The notes under the pieces are model-generated. The model made no database searches. It had not been told where the DNA came from and saw nothing but the letters and a program-made list of their open reading frames with translations. From positions 870,366 to 934,365 of the forward strand of contig CAXAMN010021995.1 of the NCBI GenBank assembly GCA_963970005.1: 64,000 bases of DNA, in the 5' to 3' direction. Origin of the DNA: Durusdinium trenchii (Eukaryota > Sar > Dinophyceae > Suessiales > Symbiodiniaceae). The position numbers and the translations under genes were made by a program. Shown here one piece after another: positions 47,425 to 58,432 of this stretch. Numbering within the stretch: the stretch's first letter is position 1; each line of letters begins with the position of its first letter.

Positions 47425-48971
47425 CGTGACTGGCCTCTTTGTCGTCTGCACCCTCCGCTGGCTTCTCAGGAAGTTCAATCTCCTGCGAACCTTGGACCTG
47501 CGTGAGGTTGAAGAACTTCTCGGACTCTGAGATTGCAAGAGGCGTCTCGAACAATTCCTGAACCTGCGTCTCCACCCAATCCGCTCCATAGGCAAGTTGT
47601 TTACCTGACAGGTCATAGGTCGCATGAAGTCCCAACTACCCTGGAAAGTATGAATCATCAATTTTCATTGTTGCAAGCACATGAGTATATACAATAGTTG
47701 TTTCCTACCTGGATCAGTTTTCTCCTGCTTGACCTCCACCTCTTTCTTCTCGGGCTGGGCAGCTGCTGCCCTGGACCTTATGATCAATGTGGTTTTGTCA
47801 CCACGAAGTGCAATGTACAGTAACATAACTTGTGTATGGTTCATGGAACGTAGCGCCAACCCCTTTTGGTCAAGATACGCAATTTCCGCTTTCTTGGCGG
47901 CAATCTTCGCAAGTAAGGCTTGGATAGCATCACACTTGCCTAGGTTCGAGGTCACGGCCGTTCACCCTGAGAAGCAGTCCCAAGCCTACACCCCCAGAAC
48001 AAATAAATCATACATATTCAGAATCACTAATAAGGTGCACGATGTGGTTTTGCCACACTTTGGACATGCTTTCGAAGGTGGATTGGGCTGAACGTCACTG
48101 GGTGCTGTGACTTGTGCTGGGGCTTCTCCGGAAGGTGGTAAAGGCTCTTGAGGGACAAGAGCTGAGTCTTCAGCGGGCACAGCTGGCAATGGTTCAGCCC
48201 CAACATCATTCAACCATCTCTCAAAATCATTGAAGTCTTGCTGTGTCTCAGGATCTTCCTCCGCCCAGTCCTTCTCCTCTTCGAAGGACGGCATGTGCGC
48301 CAAGGGGGTTCTGGTCTCCATGTAGGTCCGAATGAAGTCCTTCCATGTTGACCCCTGGTTGTTTTGTTTGATTTTTCTTTGAACAAAAGCATTCAACCAT
48401 TGAAGGATACATGACAGATGTGGCATATGGCCTATTCATGCATAGGCGCTCCTCCAACTCTGGCTGCAGTGTCAAGAGTAAAGGATGGAAACCAGTGTCC
48501 TGAATAGGGGCAGCAAAGTTCCAAGCTGTTTGTTTTGCACGCATTCCTATCTACACAGTACGTACTCACATGTATAAACTTTCAACTTGTAACCCAAAGA
48601 AAGGTTCCAACTGTTTCAACCCAGGCCTTCGTAACCTCCTTGTGGTTGACTCGCCTCTTGATGAACCCGCAGAGCTTCTTGAGCTCAACCGATGTTTGGT
48701 AGATAACCTTCGAGTTGACTTTCACATTCATGCCAGTAAAGAGCTTTTGTAGCTCCTGCTGAACTGGTTCCAAATGGAAAAGGTGGAAGGTTGGAGTGGT
48801 ACAGAGTCTCGTCAACAGCGGCACGAGAACACACCTGTTCATCTTGGCATTCCCACGGCAAGGAATACACCATGTTTGACTTGAAGGGTGCTGAAGCAAG
48901 CGACCCGTTGCTGCCCGAGCCCTCACATCTGGGTCATTCGCCCATTCATCAGCAAGCCCTTCTACGTCCAT
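47425..48971 (-). CDS. Element gene, N-terminal exons
   Basis: The likely start is the ATG at 48,971 (MDVEGLADEWANDPDVRARA), with exon 48,971-48,905. Further exons are: 48,758-48,627 (IYQTSVELKKLCGFIKRRVN, GC donor); about 48,546-48,435 (TAWNFAAPIQDTGFHPLLLT); 48,354-48,070 (STWKDFIRTYMETRTPLAHM, then an acidic and Pro-rich stretch, GC donor); 47,939-47,830 (DAIQALLAKIAAKKAEIAYL, GT donor); about 47,785-47,711; and about 47,610-47,425 (ADWVETQVQELFETPLAI). All acceptors but one are AG|G. The region is mostly helical and charged. No enzymatic motif is visible. An earlier stretch at about 49,235-49,120 (HFDLVPWISQALNFF) may also be coding. Similar segments recur, from memory, in many predicted dinoflagellate proteins. 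Confidence 0.5.
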
Positions 48972-49465
48972 AGCATTAGACTCACATTCCCGGTTTCGGG
49001 GCATCTCCCACAAGATCGTGTGCCGTATAGCACAATGCTAGGAACCAAAAAGCACTCCGGGAATCAAACACAACCTCCAATTTGCTTTGCTTGACTTTTG
49101 CTGCAGGACCATGCATTGGAAGTGGTCTAGCGAACACGCTGCCACGCGATTGCTGCGCTGAAAAAAATTGAGGGCCTGGCTGATCCAGGGCACCAGGTCA
49201 AAGTGCACGATCGCTTCCACATGAGCGGGCGGGCTATCATTGTTCTCACATACCGGAGGTTACGGAAATGATCTGGTGATTTGCATGAACCATGTAACAT
49301 CCAGGATCTTGGACATGAAGTGGGCAAGTTGATAATGGAATGATGAGTCATCTTGCCAAAGATACTTGTCCAACAGTTGCATGGTCATGCTTGGTCCACA
49401 CTTTGGAGGACCCCGGACCAGGAAGAGGCACCTGGAAACCCGATTGACAAGGTGTTTTTGCAATT

Positions 49466-49535
49466 ACCAGGTATTTTGATGCCTGGTGTGTTTACCAGGT
49501 TTTTCCGGGTGCACGTGGGAAATACCAGGTTATCA
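49466..49535. repeat. Right subterminal ACCAGGTA motifs
   Basis: The copies are attaccaggtatt, gatgcctggtgtg, tttaccaggtttt and aataccaggttat, within 70 bases just inside the right inverted repeat. Elsewhere in the window I noticed the full motif only once more, inside the element at about 42,447 (ttacctggtaa). Confidence 0.5.
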
Positions 49536-49541
49536 TTTCTC

Positions 49542-49580
49542 TACCTAAAAAAAAGTAGGTAGACGAAGCAGTAGGTATAT
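49542..49580 (-). repeat. Right inverted repeat
   Basis: On the minus strand this reads atatacct, eleven variable bases, then TACCTACTTTTTTTTAGGTA. Spacing between the outer and inner blocks is 19 bases at both ends, which argues against chance. It lies 60-100 bases from the end of the CobW gene. Confidence 0.6.
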
Positions 49581-49639
49581 TATATTATATTATAGCATAT
49601 AATAATGTAAAATGTGTGTACTGCAAGTATAATGCCCCC

Positions 49640-50765
49640 AAAAAAAATACTGTGTGTTCAGTAGGATCTGTCCCATCAACTTGCGCCTTGACTTGGCCCA
49701 AGAGCTCCTCCTTTTCAAGATTCCGCCCGATGAAGACAAAGCGGTTCTCACGAGGTTCATCCTTTGCCCAACAATTGTCGCTGAAACCTCCAGAAAACCT
49801 CGGGCTGGCTGGGCAAAATGCTGATCAAAGGACTTTGGTTTGTTTGGACCTTCAACATAACAAAGTTAAGCGCAGCTAGAAAGCAACATGTGCACTCCCT
49901 GGAAGACAAACTTTTGGTCCATGCCCTTCACCGCCAGTACTCCTTTGTAGCGGAAGAGGTCCGTCCCCTTATTCTGAATGATGTCACTGATCCAGCTTTG
50001 CAACATGTTCACATTCAATTCTCCTTCGAACTTACAGCTGCAAGACGAGACCGTAAGGTCATGCTGGTGCTCACCATCGGTGTCCAGAAATTCGGGGTCC
50101 ATCTTCAAAACGCGGTCAAGGCTAAAAGCATCCAAATTCAGAAGGCTCTTCGGGTCCACAGCACTGTTCTGGCAACGGAAGATGGGCGCCTCACTGTTGA
50201 TGGCCTTAATCTTCGCCTCAATCCCATCCAGCTCTTCTGGTTCCACCAGATCGGTCTTGTTCAACAAGATACGATCGGCAAAGGCCACTTGCTCGACTGC
50301 CTCGTTCTCGACACCTTCGGGCTTCTCTTCTTCCAAGTGCTGAATGATGTGCTTGGCATCCACCACGGTGCAAATTCCATCAAGCTTGTACATGCGTTGG
50401 ATCTCATCGTCCACAAAAAAGGTCTGTGCCACTGGTGCAGGGTCGGCCAGGCCGGTGGTCTCAATGATGACACCATCAAACTTGTCGATCTTCTTGTACA
50501 ACCTCTTGAGAGCCACCACCAAATCTCCACGCACAGTGCAGCAAATGCAGCCATTCATCACTTCAATCATCTCTTCCTCCGCGGACTCCAAGAGTACCTT
50601 CTCATCGACCCCAACTTCGCCAAACTCATTCTCAATGATAGCAAACTTCATACCATGGTCGGGTGACTTGAGGATATGGTTGAGCAACGTGGTCTTCCCT
50701 GATCCCAGGAAGCCGGTCAGCACGCTGACTGGCACCCGTCGTTCTCGATCGCGTCGGGAGCTCAT
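49640..50765 (-). CDS. CobW/COG0523-family GTPase (zinc chaperone type)
   Basis: Exon 1 (50,765-49,885) starts at ATG and encodes a G3E-family GTPase: Walker A GFLGSGKTT (residues 18-26), IENEFGEVGVD, the metal-binding CICC (73-76), ETTGLADP (102-109), NKTD for guanine specificity (169-172), and a GEHQHD histidine-rich loop. Exon 2 starts at 49,798 and encodes the C-terminal domain (NRFVFIGRNLEKEELLGQ). The junction is a GC donor (ATGTT|GC) with acceptor cccgag|G and keeps phase, giving HMLFSGGF. COG0523 proteins (CBWD/ZNG1) hydrolyse GTP to deliver zinc, or less often cobalt, to client enzymes such as methionine aminopeptidase; cytosolic, no targeting peptide seen. After EELLGQVKAQ the frame decays into TA-rich DNA at the element border, so the natural end may be lost or lie in an unseen exon. 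Confidence 0.92.
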
Positions 50766-51009
50766 GGCGTCGTCGTTCGATGGGAGGTGGGATAGCTGGC
50801 TATGCTTGGAACCAAAACTTCACAGGAGAAGAGCCTCAGGTGTCACAGAACAGAGAAAATGCCTGGAAAGAAGCACATGGGACGACTGTTTGGAAAGAAA
50901 ATGTTTGGAAACAGGAGCCAGACTGGACACCACCATCCACCTGCAAAGGACTCCAGCTCTCTCTAGCTCCTTGATGCACAACTGCTTTCACACATGGCCT
51001 ATTTAGAGG

Positions 51010-51880
51010 TCATGCCACAGCTTGGAAATCACCTCTCCAAGTCCACTGCTCTTGGATGAGGCCATGGGCGGCCTCTTGGGGGCCGAACTTGTGGCTAAGG
51101 CTAGTCTTTGCAACCCTCCATGGGTCAAAAAGAACTTCCCATCCCGCCTGTGCTTGCACAGCTTCCGGCAGATTCTGCCTCAACCACCCGCAGATACCTC
51201 GCCACGCGTGGCAACGCGGTGCACCGCGGTGCCACGCGGTGCCGCGCGCAAGGAAAACGGGAGAACGTCGTGTGTTGCCAAAGGGCCTACAGAGGAAGGA
51301 CAAAGGAAAGCAAGTGTTTTCAGGTGTTTCTTTTTCCAAAAAGAGCCACAAATCGGAGTAACAAGAAAAGAAACATCAGGTCCATTCGGTATGGGGAGCC
51401 GAACGAAAAGAAATGTCACAGGTACTTGCAGCCCTGGGGTCCAGCTGGAAAGATCCAAATCAAACATCCCCGCCATCTCCGACCAGTTGACGGTTCTAGA
51501 TGTCGTGACCGCTCTAAAAGTTTAGACTTCTCAAGAAACCAAACCTCTGACCCCAAGAGCAAGAAGATAGCTTGGTATGATCGACAGAACATGCAGCAAA
51601 AACTCTCCTTTAATGTGTTTTTTTTTCTGATGTTCAGTCTTCATCGAAAATCAATACGCATCCAGGACATCAACGCAAAGCCAACAACACACCTCAACCA
51701 ACAAAGACTCGCTGCTTCGCTGGCACCACCTGCCTCCATGGCTCCATCCCCAGTTCCACCGAATTGGCATAGAATCCAACGATATCTTTTTGGCAATAGA
51801 GGAGGTCTGTTTGGTACTCTATGCAGTCTATGCCTACATAGTATATATATATATATTGGATCTTTTTCCTTGTACACATA
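51010..51880. other. No gene seen
   Basis: Lies upstream of the CobW gene. Open frames on both strands lack coding composition. A TA microsatellite lies at about 51,840-51,856. Confidence 0.4.
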
Positions 51881-51886
51881 CAACCA

Positions 51887-54100
51887 CTAGTAAAAGGCCA
51901 TCCACATTGGATGGTCCTGGGTTCGACGCAAAAGAATTCCTTTTATCCGGTCGAAGAAAAGCACCGAGGTGGAGCAGCCGTCCAAGCAGCTGGCGACTTC
52001 GTCCTTGCCGACGGGCTGGTCCGGCGAGTGGATCAGGGCCCGAGCGGCCGCCACATGGGCCTGCACAGCGACGGTCAGTCTGCGGCGCTGAAAAGCGGAC
52101 TCTTCCGGTGGCACATCATGGTACATTCGACTCTTCCGGTGGCATGTAGACTCTTGATGACTCTTGATGCTATATATGACATGGGGAGTATGACATGGGG
52201 AGTTGTGGACATGGATTGTAAAACCCCGTTAACTATGTTTTTCATCAAGCGTCTACATGAGTCATCCTAGTGTACAGACTCCCCTGGTCACTTGTTTTGA
52301 GAAAACACCAGGCATCTGAGTGCTTCCCTTATTCTTTGCGTGCCATGTCAGAGTGGTAGAGCCTTCTCAAACCTACCCTCTGGTGCTGCTAGTTCACGAG
52401 CCGGGAGAACTTCCAATGGTATGGGAAATCAATGAACTGACCAGGTTCATGGTGGAACTCCAATTTGGAACAGTAGAGTCAGTAGAGAGAGAGAGAGAGA
52501 CTCCAACAGTAGAGTCAGTAGTAGAGATATATATATATATATAACAGCTCAATCTCCAGCACACCAATACACATATAATCATATATATATATAAGACAAG
52601 CAGAAGGTCTTTCACCAACAAAAGCATGGACTTATCATATCAATCATATCTCGTGAACCGCAAGACCACATCTTGACACTCGAGCTGCCATACTTAAGAA
52701 TGGGACCCTCTGCCGAACTGTTGAGAATGCTACTTCAGGTCGCTGGAGCTTCAGGTCGCGTGGTGGCCCACAAATCCAACTGTCTCCGGCTGGATCTCCC
52801 CAGGCTCTAATCCATCTCTTGATTGCTCACCCAATCACAATCACAAAAACATCTCACTCGTTCACCTCACAGACTCACGGACTGCATCGGAAACATCGAC
52901 CCCCTCTCCATAGAGGGAGACCCCACCTGTAAGGCCTCCTCCTCGACATCATCCATCCCAAGGATCGCTTCTAATGCCGTGTCGTCATCCGAATCCTTCA
53001 CCTTGCGGGAAGCGACATGCTATGGCCATAGTCTTTCTTTGGTGCTTTGCAAGATATGCAAGGCGTAATATGAGATCTTGAAAGGTGGTTAGTGGTGACC
53101 CACTTTTTCGGACCTGAGCCTGGTTGGCACATGGTTGATGCTTGGCCGGGCCGTACAGGTTATGAGACACATTCGTCTGCTCCGCGCGTCCGAGCTTGCG
53201 GTCCCGTCCGCACCAATGCGTCCGGAAGACTGGCCCGACCGATGCTTCATGTTGCTTCTCTTAAGTCTCAGTGCAAACAAAAGGGAAGGAACAGGTAACA
53301 GGCAGCTTGAGGGTACTCAAGCAGCAGGCTCGCGAGTTGGTTGGATTCGGTCGACGGGCGATCGATTCGGCCGTACGCGGGGTAGCAGAGCCGTCTCGTA
53401 CGCGTAGCCTTGGGGTCAGCACCATGCATCAGCAAAGAGGTGATGACCAGAAAAAGCCTCGCGTCACTGGGCTCTCCCAAGCAAAAACGGGACGAAGAAG
53501 GTCGGGTGAAATTGGTATGGCCCAAGCGAAGAAGCCTGTCGCTCCACACCCCGGGGTAGCTCTTCGAGTCCAAACCGCTCCAAGATGGTGCTGCTGCGCA
53601 GGGTGCAAGCGAGCAGCTTTCCCCCCCCAAATAAAATCGTCTTGGGCCTTCAGATCCTCAAAAATGTCGATTCCGATTCCCCAATCATCTCCCGTATTCC
53701 CATCTTGGCTCCCCAAATCCGACCTCAAGGTTCGTGTTTGCATCGGATCCAAGGATGGGGACCCAAGATGGGAACCCTTGAAAAAGCATCCAACAATCAC
53801 CACCTATCCAGGCATGAAAAAAACCACTGAACCTTGGTGTCGAATCAAGCCAGGCTTCCAATCTGATAATATCTCAAGATCTCAAGTGTGGGCTCGGTCC
53901 TTGAACATCCTTGAACCTTGGAACATGTCTTCACCGTTTCAGCATGTTTCAGCCGGAGGAACTGTTGGGGATCGGTGGATTCGTTCAGGCAGGCGTAGTG
54001 CAACGCGGGCATTCCGTCGTCCGTCTCACTCAGGTCGACGCCGGACCTCGAGCAATCGACGGGGGGCACAGCGAAACGAGCGTCCGTTGATCCGAGCTTC
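51887..54100 (-). CDS. Ankyrin-like multi-exon protein
   Basis: Exons read 5' to 3': about 54,095-53,966 (VDLSETDDGMPALHYACLNE, matching the ankyrin D-x-DG-x-x-ALHYAC core); about 53,470-53,415 (LVITSLLMHGADPK, matching the LL-x-x-GADP end of a repeat, donor AAG|GC); 53,001-52,927 (25 acidic residues, TALEAILGMDDVEEEALQ, acceptor gcaag|G, donor CAG|GT); and the last exon, about 52,110-51,887 (TVAVQAHVAAARALIHSPDQ, then stop). The last exon has very high third-position GC. Ankyrin repeats mediate protein contacts. Exons may be missing between these, and they may not all belong to one gene. The unit lies upstream of the CobW gene on the same strand. Confidence 0.5.
52480..52595. repeat. GA and TA microsatellites
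   Basis: gagagagagaga (about 52,487) and two tatatata runs (about 52,525 and 52,580), with the octamer agtagagt repeated between them. No gene. Confidence 0.7.
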
Positions 54101-54479
54101 GCAGTGGAAGGACACCAAAGGAGTTCCAGTACTAGTTCCATTCCATCTCACTGCCAAAGGTGCTGGGTTTCTGGGCTCACAAACCAACCATTCCAACTGC
54201 CAAATCGTGCTTAATTCCTCGGTCCCATCGCCCTAACGCTCGGTCCCCTCATTCACAGGAAAACGCCATCCGTCATCGTTCCATCCGGGATGTAATCGGC
54301 CGATTCACTCCCCTCAGAACCCTATTTAAAGAAGAAAACTGCAAAAAAATGATGAAAAATAAACATCCGCAATAGGAGCACATCGGTTCTGAGCTTGTCA
54401 TGCTCAGGTGAATCGTTCAGCGGAAAAATGCGAAGCGGCTTCCCCTGGCAGCTTGAACAGGTCCCGGTGTACCCCATCT

Positions 54480-54580
54480 TTTGACCTAATATTAACAAGA
54501 GGACGCTACTAGGGGCTCCTGGCATCGCTACTAGGAGCATTCTTACTACTATAGTAACAATAAAGCTACTATTCTTCCTT
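54480..54580. repeat. Minisatellite, ctactagg/catcgctactagg units
   Basis: Units such as cgctactaggggctcctgg and cgctactaggagcattct belong to the same dispersed family as 32,490-32,625; on the minus strand they translate as LLVAMPGAPSSVLLL-type peptides. Confidence 0.65.
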
Positions 54581-54908
54581 GGAAGTCCATTCAACCATGT
54601 TTCAAACGCTTGATCTCGTGTTGTAGTGTAAAGGATTCAGGCTGTTAGATCAATGCTGGTTGGAATCCTAGGGTCTTGATAAACTGATAAACAAAATCAC
54701 TTCATCGATCGATGCTATTGATGAGCTTTCACCTGATACCAATAACTGATATCAGTGATAACCTACATCCTTCTTTGCTGCATCCCAGATTGGTACCATA
54801 CTGTAGCTTGTCGCCATGAATTAAGAATCGCGACTCTCCTTCTCCAGCAGGGTAGGTAGAAACGGCACCTATCTTTCTGAGACACATGTGCCATCAACCA
54901 AGCATTGA

Positions 54909-55194
54909 TCAATTCCGCGGATGGCTGGGTGACCCAAACTTGAGCAAGTTGGTCACCACAGAGAGTTCCAGCGGAGTGTCCTGGATGTAGGCTCCCTGAA
55001 GCGCCATTCCCGCACACATCGCATGAGAAAAAACAGTCTTGTGAGCCTTGAGAATTGCGAACCTCGTGGCAGCTTGCGAACCTCGGCTCAGCGATCGTTT
55101 CAACATCGACTCGATGCATCTCCGCCTGAAGATATTCCAGTAGGCTCTCGCCCGTGTTCATGGCGGCCGGGTGAAAGTTCTGGTATGCCATCAC
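54909..55194 (-). CDS. Possible first exon(s), unknown
   Basis: A minus-strand frame beginning MAYQNFHPAAMNTGESLLEY, then LQAEMHRVDVETIAEPR, looks coding. About 100 bases downstream a different frame (TPLELSVVTNLLKFGSP) resembles part of an ankyrin repeat, so a short intron probably separates them. It may be the 5' end of the ankyrin-like gene. Confidence 0.35.
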
Positions 55195-55524
55195 GGCGTT
55201 TGATTAGATTGATGAGTGAGGAAACGCCAAGATTCATTGGCTGCCCTGCACACTTTGAAGATCTGGGTTATATCCCTTGCATAAGAAATGCCATTGCCAT
55301 CATCCCCAAGAATTGCCCAATGTTTGAACACTTCACTGCGCTGCCTGGCCATGCTGGCCATTGGCCTCCAACTTTACCCTTCCAAAAACATTTACTTGCA
55401 ATCACTCGAACCGGTAGATTTATAGAGATTAGAAGAACATGGGACACTCCCAGGAAATTTGACCTATTATGTAGGAATATGTTCCATCTGCATATGCTAG
55501 CCAATCTCTCAGATTTAGCAACAG

Positions 55525-55680
55525 TGGTGAGCTAAATTCCTGGCTAACTGGGACCATCTGTCCATAGCGCACCTGGCGCCAATGGATTTCTTGAGCATCA
55601 AAATGGCGGCGGAGTCACTGTGGCCGAGACGCTCCACCTGTGATCCAGGGAACAACTTCCGAGTTTCTGTCCAAGTCCAC
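55525..55680 (-). CDS. Exon, unknown
   Basis: An open minus-strand frame (KLFPGSQVERLGHSDSAAIL, then MLKKSIGARCAMDRWSQLAR) with good coding composition. Borders approximate. The family is not recognised. It lies upstream of the ankyrin-like exons. Confidence 0.45.
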
Positions 55681-55960
55681 ATGCAATAGTATGCAATAGT
55701 AACTATATGTAACTATTACTGCCCCTCATCTTAGCTTACCTTCGGCCATCATTTTTGGGTCATCTTGGATCAGCTCTCAAACAAGAAGTGAACTACCAAA
55801 AAAAAATGGTTTCAGCATGCGCTTTGGATGTTTTGGGGGTCATGTCCAGCCTGGAGATTGGCCAATGTTGGAAGACCGTCTCTCCTGGAGAACCTCTAAA
55901 TTCTATATCTATCCCAAAACCGGCCACCGGATCATACTACAACAAGTCCTCCGCTACAGG

Positions 55961-56080
55961 TTCACGGTCGGTCGGACGACTCGTCGACCACGACGGCCAC
56001 CACCGGCTCGGGTCCCGAGCAGCAGCTCCCCAGCATCAATCCGCTCGAGCGCCCGCGCGCAGAAGCCCTGACCGCGCAGG
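55961..56080. CDS. Very GC-rich exon of uncertain strand
   Basis: The plus strand has acceptor cgctacag|G, an open frame of 40 codons (PEQQLPSINPLERPRAEALT) with nearly all third positions G or C, and donor GCGCAG|GTCACG. The minus strand also has an acceptor (gcggtcag|G) and an open frame (CARALERIDAGELLLGTRAG) to a stop. The complete splice pair favours plus. GC content here is far above the surroundings and continues to about 56,190. Function unknown. Confidence 0.4.
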
Positions 56081-56199
56081 TCACGTCGTCACGCGAGGCG
56101 CGCGCGCGACCGTGACGCCGGGGCGGGGCAGTCGGGGCGGGGGCGGTTTTCGGGGCGCCTCGCGTTCACGTGCGAGGTCGGGGCACGCAGCGGTGGTGT

Positions 56200-58190
56200 T
56201 TGAGGCTGAAGCGTAAATAAGATGACCTGACAATGGGCAATGCTCAAAACATCTCACAAGCTGTACAAAAGAGATCCAAAGGGAACTCTTTGGTCGAAGA
56301 CATCCAAACAAAACCAGGGCTCCCTCCCAAAAATCGGGCCCCAATGAATCCAATATAATCCAATGATCGTCTCAACATTTCGCAACAACAAGTCTGCCAG
56401 TTTTCCAAAACCTGCGAGAAGCTTGTGAAAAAAAGAAGCTCTAAAAAAGAACACTCACCTCACTTCACTTCTTCCAATTTGGGGTTCGATGTGTGACCAC
56501 TCTTGGGATTCTCCGGCCATCCCCTCCACCTGGCTCGGTGGAAGGGATTTGGCGAAGAAGTCCACCTGGCTCGGTGCCAAGCCGGTGGAAGACGCTGCCA
56601 CCACGTGGCCAAGCCGGCACGCTCAGGCCAGACACCCTTTCGTGGGTGTCAAAAGCAAACGACTTTCATGACATTCCACGATGTTGGATACGATACACAT
56701 GGAATATGTGTGCTGTTCAACGTGACATGGCATGACAATCTTATATATGTTCTACATTGTTCTACTAATGATTCTTGGTTGAAAGAAAGCTAACTAAAGG
56801 TCTATACGAAGATTTGTTGGTCTCGAAGAACTACAACATCTATAGCCCGAAAGCATGGCTTCTGGGAGGTGGCTTCAAACCGATTCACGATGTCCACACA
56901 TGAAATCCTGCCAAATCCAATGAGCTGAGCTGTCCGAACCACGCAATGGTTTTTAAAATCATCCACCACTTCATCCACCATGTTTGTGTGTGTTTTCTCC
57001 ACACCACCTGTCTGCATGGCTTCTTCGCTCAGCAGAAAGCCATGCTTCGCGCCTTGGACGAGGTGGTGATTCCATGCTGCTGGGCCCATGGAGCCATCCC
57101 CTGAAGCGCTGCCCATACCGCGACCGACGAGGAACCTGTGGATGTAAGTGGATTGACTCTCTGCAGTGAAAAGCTATTGGAGCACCAGCGATCCACATGG
57201 TTCCCAAATCTCCTTGTTCTGTTGGCTTATTGGACCCCAAAAGGTCGAACCATTGATGAAGTGGCAGTGAGGGTGATGGTATATACAAGATGCTTCTTTT
57301 GGTTTTGAGACATAAGGAGAAACACTAAGAAATCACAATGAATCACTAAGATCACTTGTGCAAGATCGTTTTGGATGTCTTGGGATGTCTTCTCTCAAAG
57401 GTCTGCCTTTGGAGAGTCTTTGGAACGAACCGCCGCAAGTAGCTATCCTACAAATTGTCCGTGCATCCGGAGAGCGACATGTTGAGTCGCCAGAGTTCCT
57501 TTCAACAGAGGATGGAGAGTCGCCCCAGAATGCCCCAGAAACCACTCCAAGATGTTGCAACGTGTGTTGCAACGAGATTCTCTGTCGTGAAACAACTCCA
57601 ACTTCCGGACCTGGCGACCTGGCGAGTAGCTTGTCTTGAAAGCATAGTGTCATATTGTGGCTACCCTGCCAGGGGATTCGTGAGTTCGCCTCGCCATGAA
57701 TGGAACTCGCCACTGGAAGCCAGGCATCCTGGGCGACTCTCAACTGTCCGAACGGTCCAACATTTCCGGAATGGGTTTAAGGGAAAGTCTACTGGACCAA
57801 CCATGGTTTTCACCTTCGAATCTATGGGGGGTCCTTTAGATTTTCCCTTAAACCAACTCTGGGAAAATTGTCTGTGAGCTTACCCTGGACACGTCCGTCC
57901 AACTACAATGTCTCCATATACCATTCATAAACGTCTTTCCACGATACCCTTTCTAAAACCAGACAGCCTTGATCATCTGCATGAGATGAGTATATAGTAA
58001 TTAGGTTGGAGACAAGCGATCTTTGCCATCGATCTCCCTCAAGAAGCTTGCCCCAAGCCTTGTGAAAGTAAGTTTGTAGATGTTTGTAGTAGCTCTTCAT
58101 TGGTATGCACGCCAGCTTGCTAGCTATTAAAGGGACCTAGCCGCTGTTTGGCCATGCCATGCTTCATGTTGAACATGATTCATCGGTTCT
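56200..58190. other. No firm gene
   Basis: A minus-strand frame at about 57,140-56,805 (VEKTHTNMVDEVVDDFKNHC) and a plus-strand frame at about 56,540-56,675 (STWLGAKPVEDAATTWPSRH) have some protein character but no proven borders. Nothing else stands out. Confidence 0.3.
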
Positions 58191-58199
58191 TTGCACACA

Positions 58200-58345
58200 T
58201 TCTCACCCAAAGAAATGCCCGGTCGTCCCACTGGCCCAAGATCGCTGCGAAACGCGATAAAATCTTCGTCGCGCCCCGCCTCCGCCAGGCTCATCTCGGC
58301 CGCACACCGAAGCTTGCGATGCTCCACGCCATGGTGGATGTGGTT
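58200..58345 (-). CDS. Possible exon, unknown
   Basis: Minus-strand frame EMSLAEAGRDEDFIAFRSDL, then GPVGRPGISLGEN, with high third-position GC. No splice partner. Confidence 0.3.
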
Positions 58346-58432
58346 TGTAGGTGATTCTGCCGTCAAATCCAGACACCGTCTGTTCCTCTGAAGTCATTTA
58401 AGACCTGCATTTGGCTTCATTCAGAGATCAAG

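Larger units (their letters stand above)
35310..49580 (-). mobile_element. Putative 14.3-kb DNA transposon with methyltransferase-like and transposase-like modules
   Basis: The unit is bounded by 39-base imperfect inverted repeats (about 29 of 39 identical; inner 20 bases 17 of 20). Just inside them lie clusters of ACCAGGTA-type motifs, and just outside are TA-rich tracts. Inside is a single direction of minus-strand exons from about 48.97 to 35.48 kb, several of whose junctions keep phase. The last exon has a candidate DDE nuclease core with a CxxC insert, as in CACTA and KDZ (Plavaka/Zisupton) transposases. These families also use subterminal repeats and large composite genes. I infer a mobile element, possibly decayed or domesticated. 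No target-site duplication is certain because both flanks are TA repeats. The alternative is an ordinary large gene whose introns carry the repeats. Confidence 0.5.

Noticed and set aside
49818-50666. A 282-codon plus-strand open frame
   Set aside because: Exact antisense of the CobW GTPase exon.
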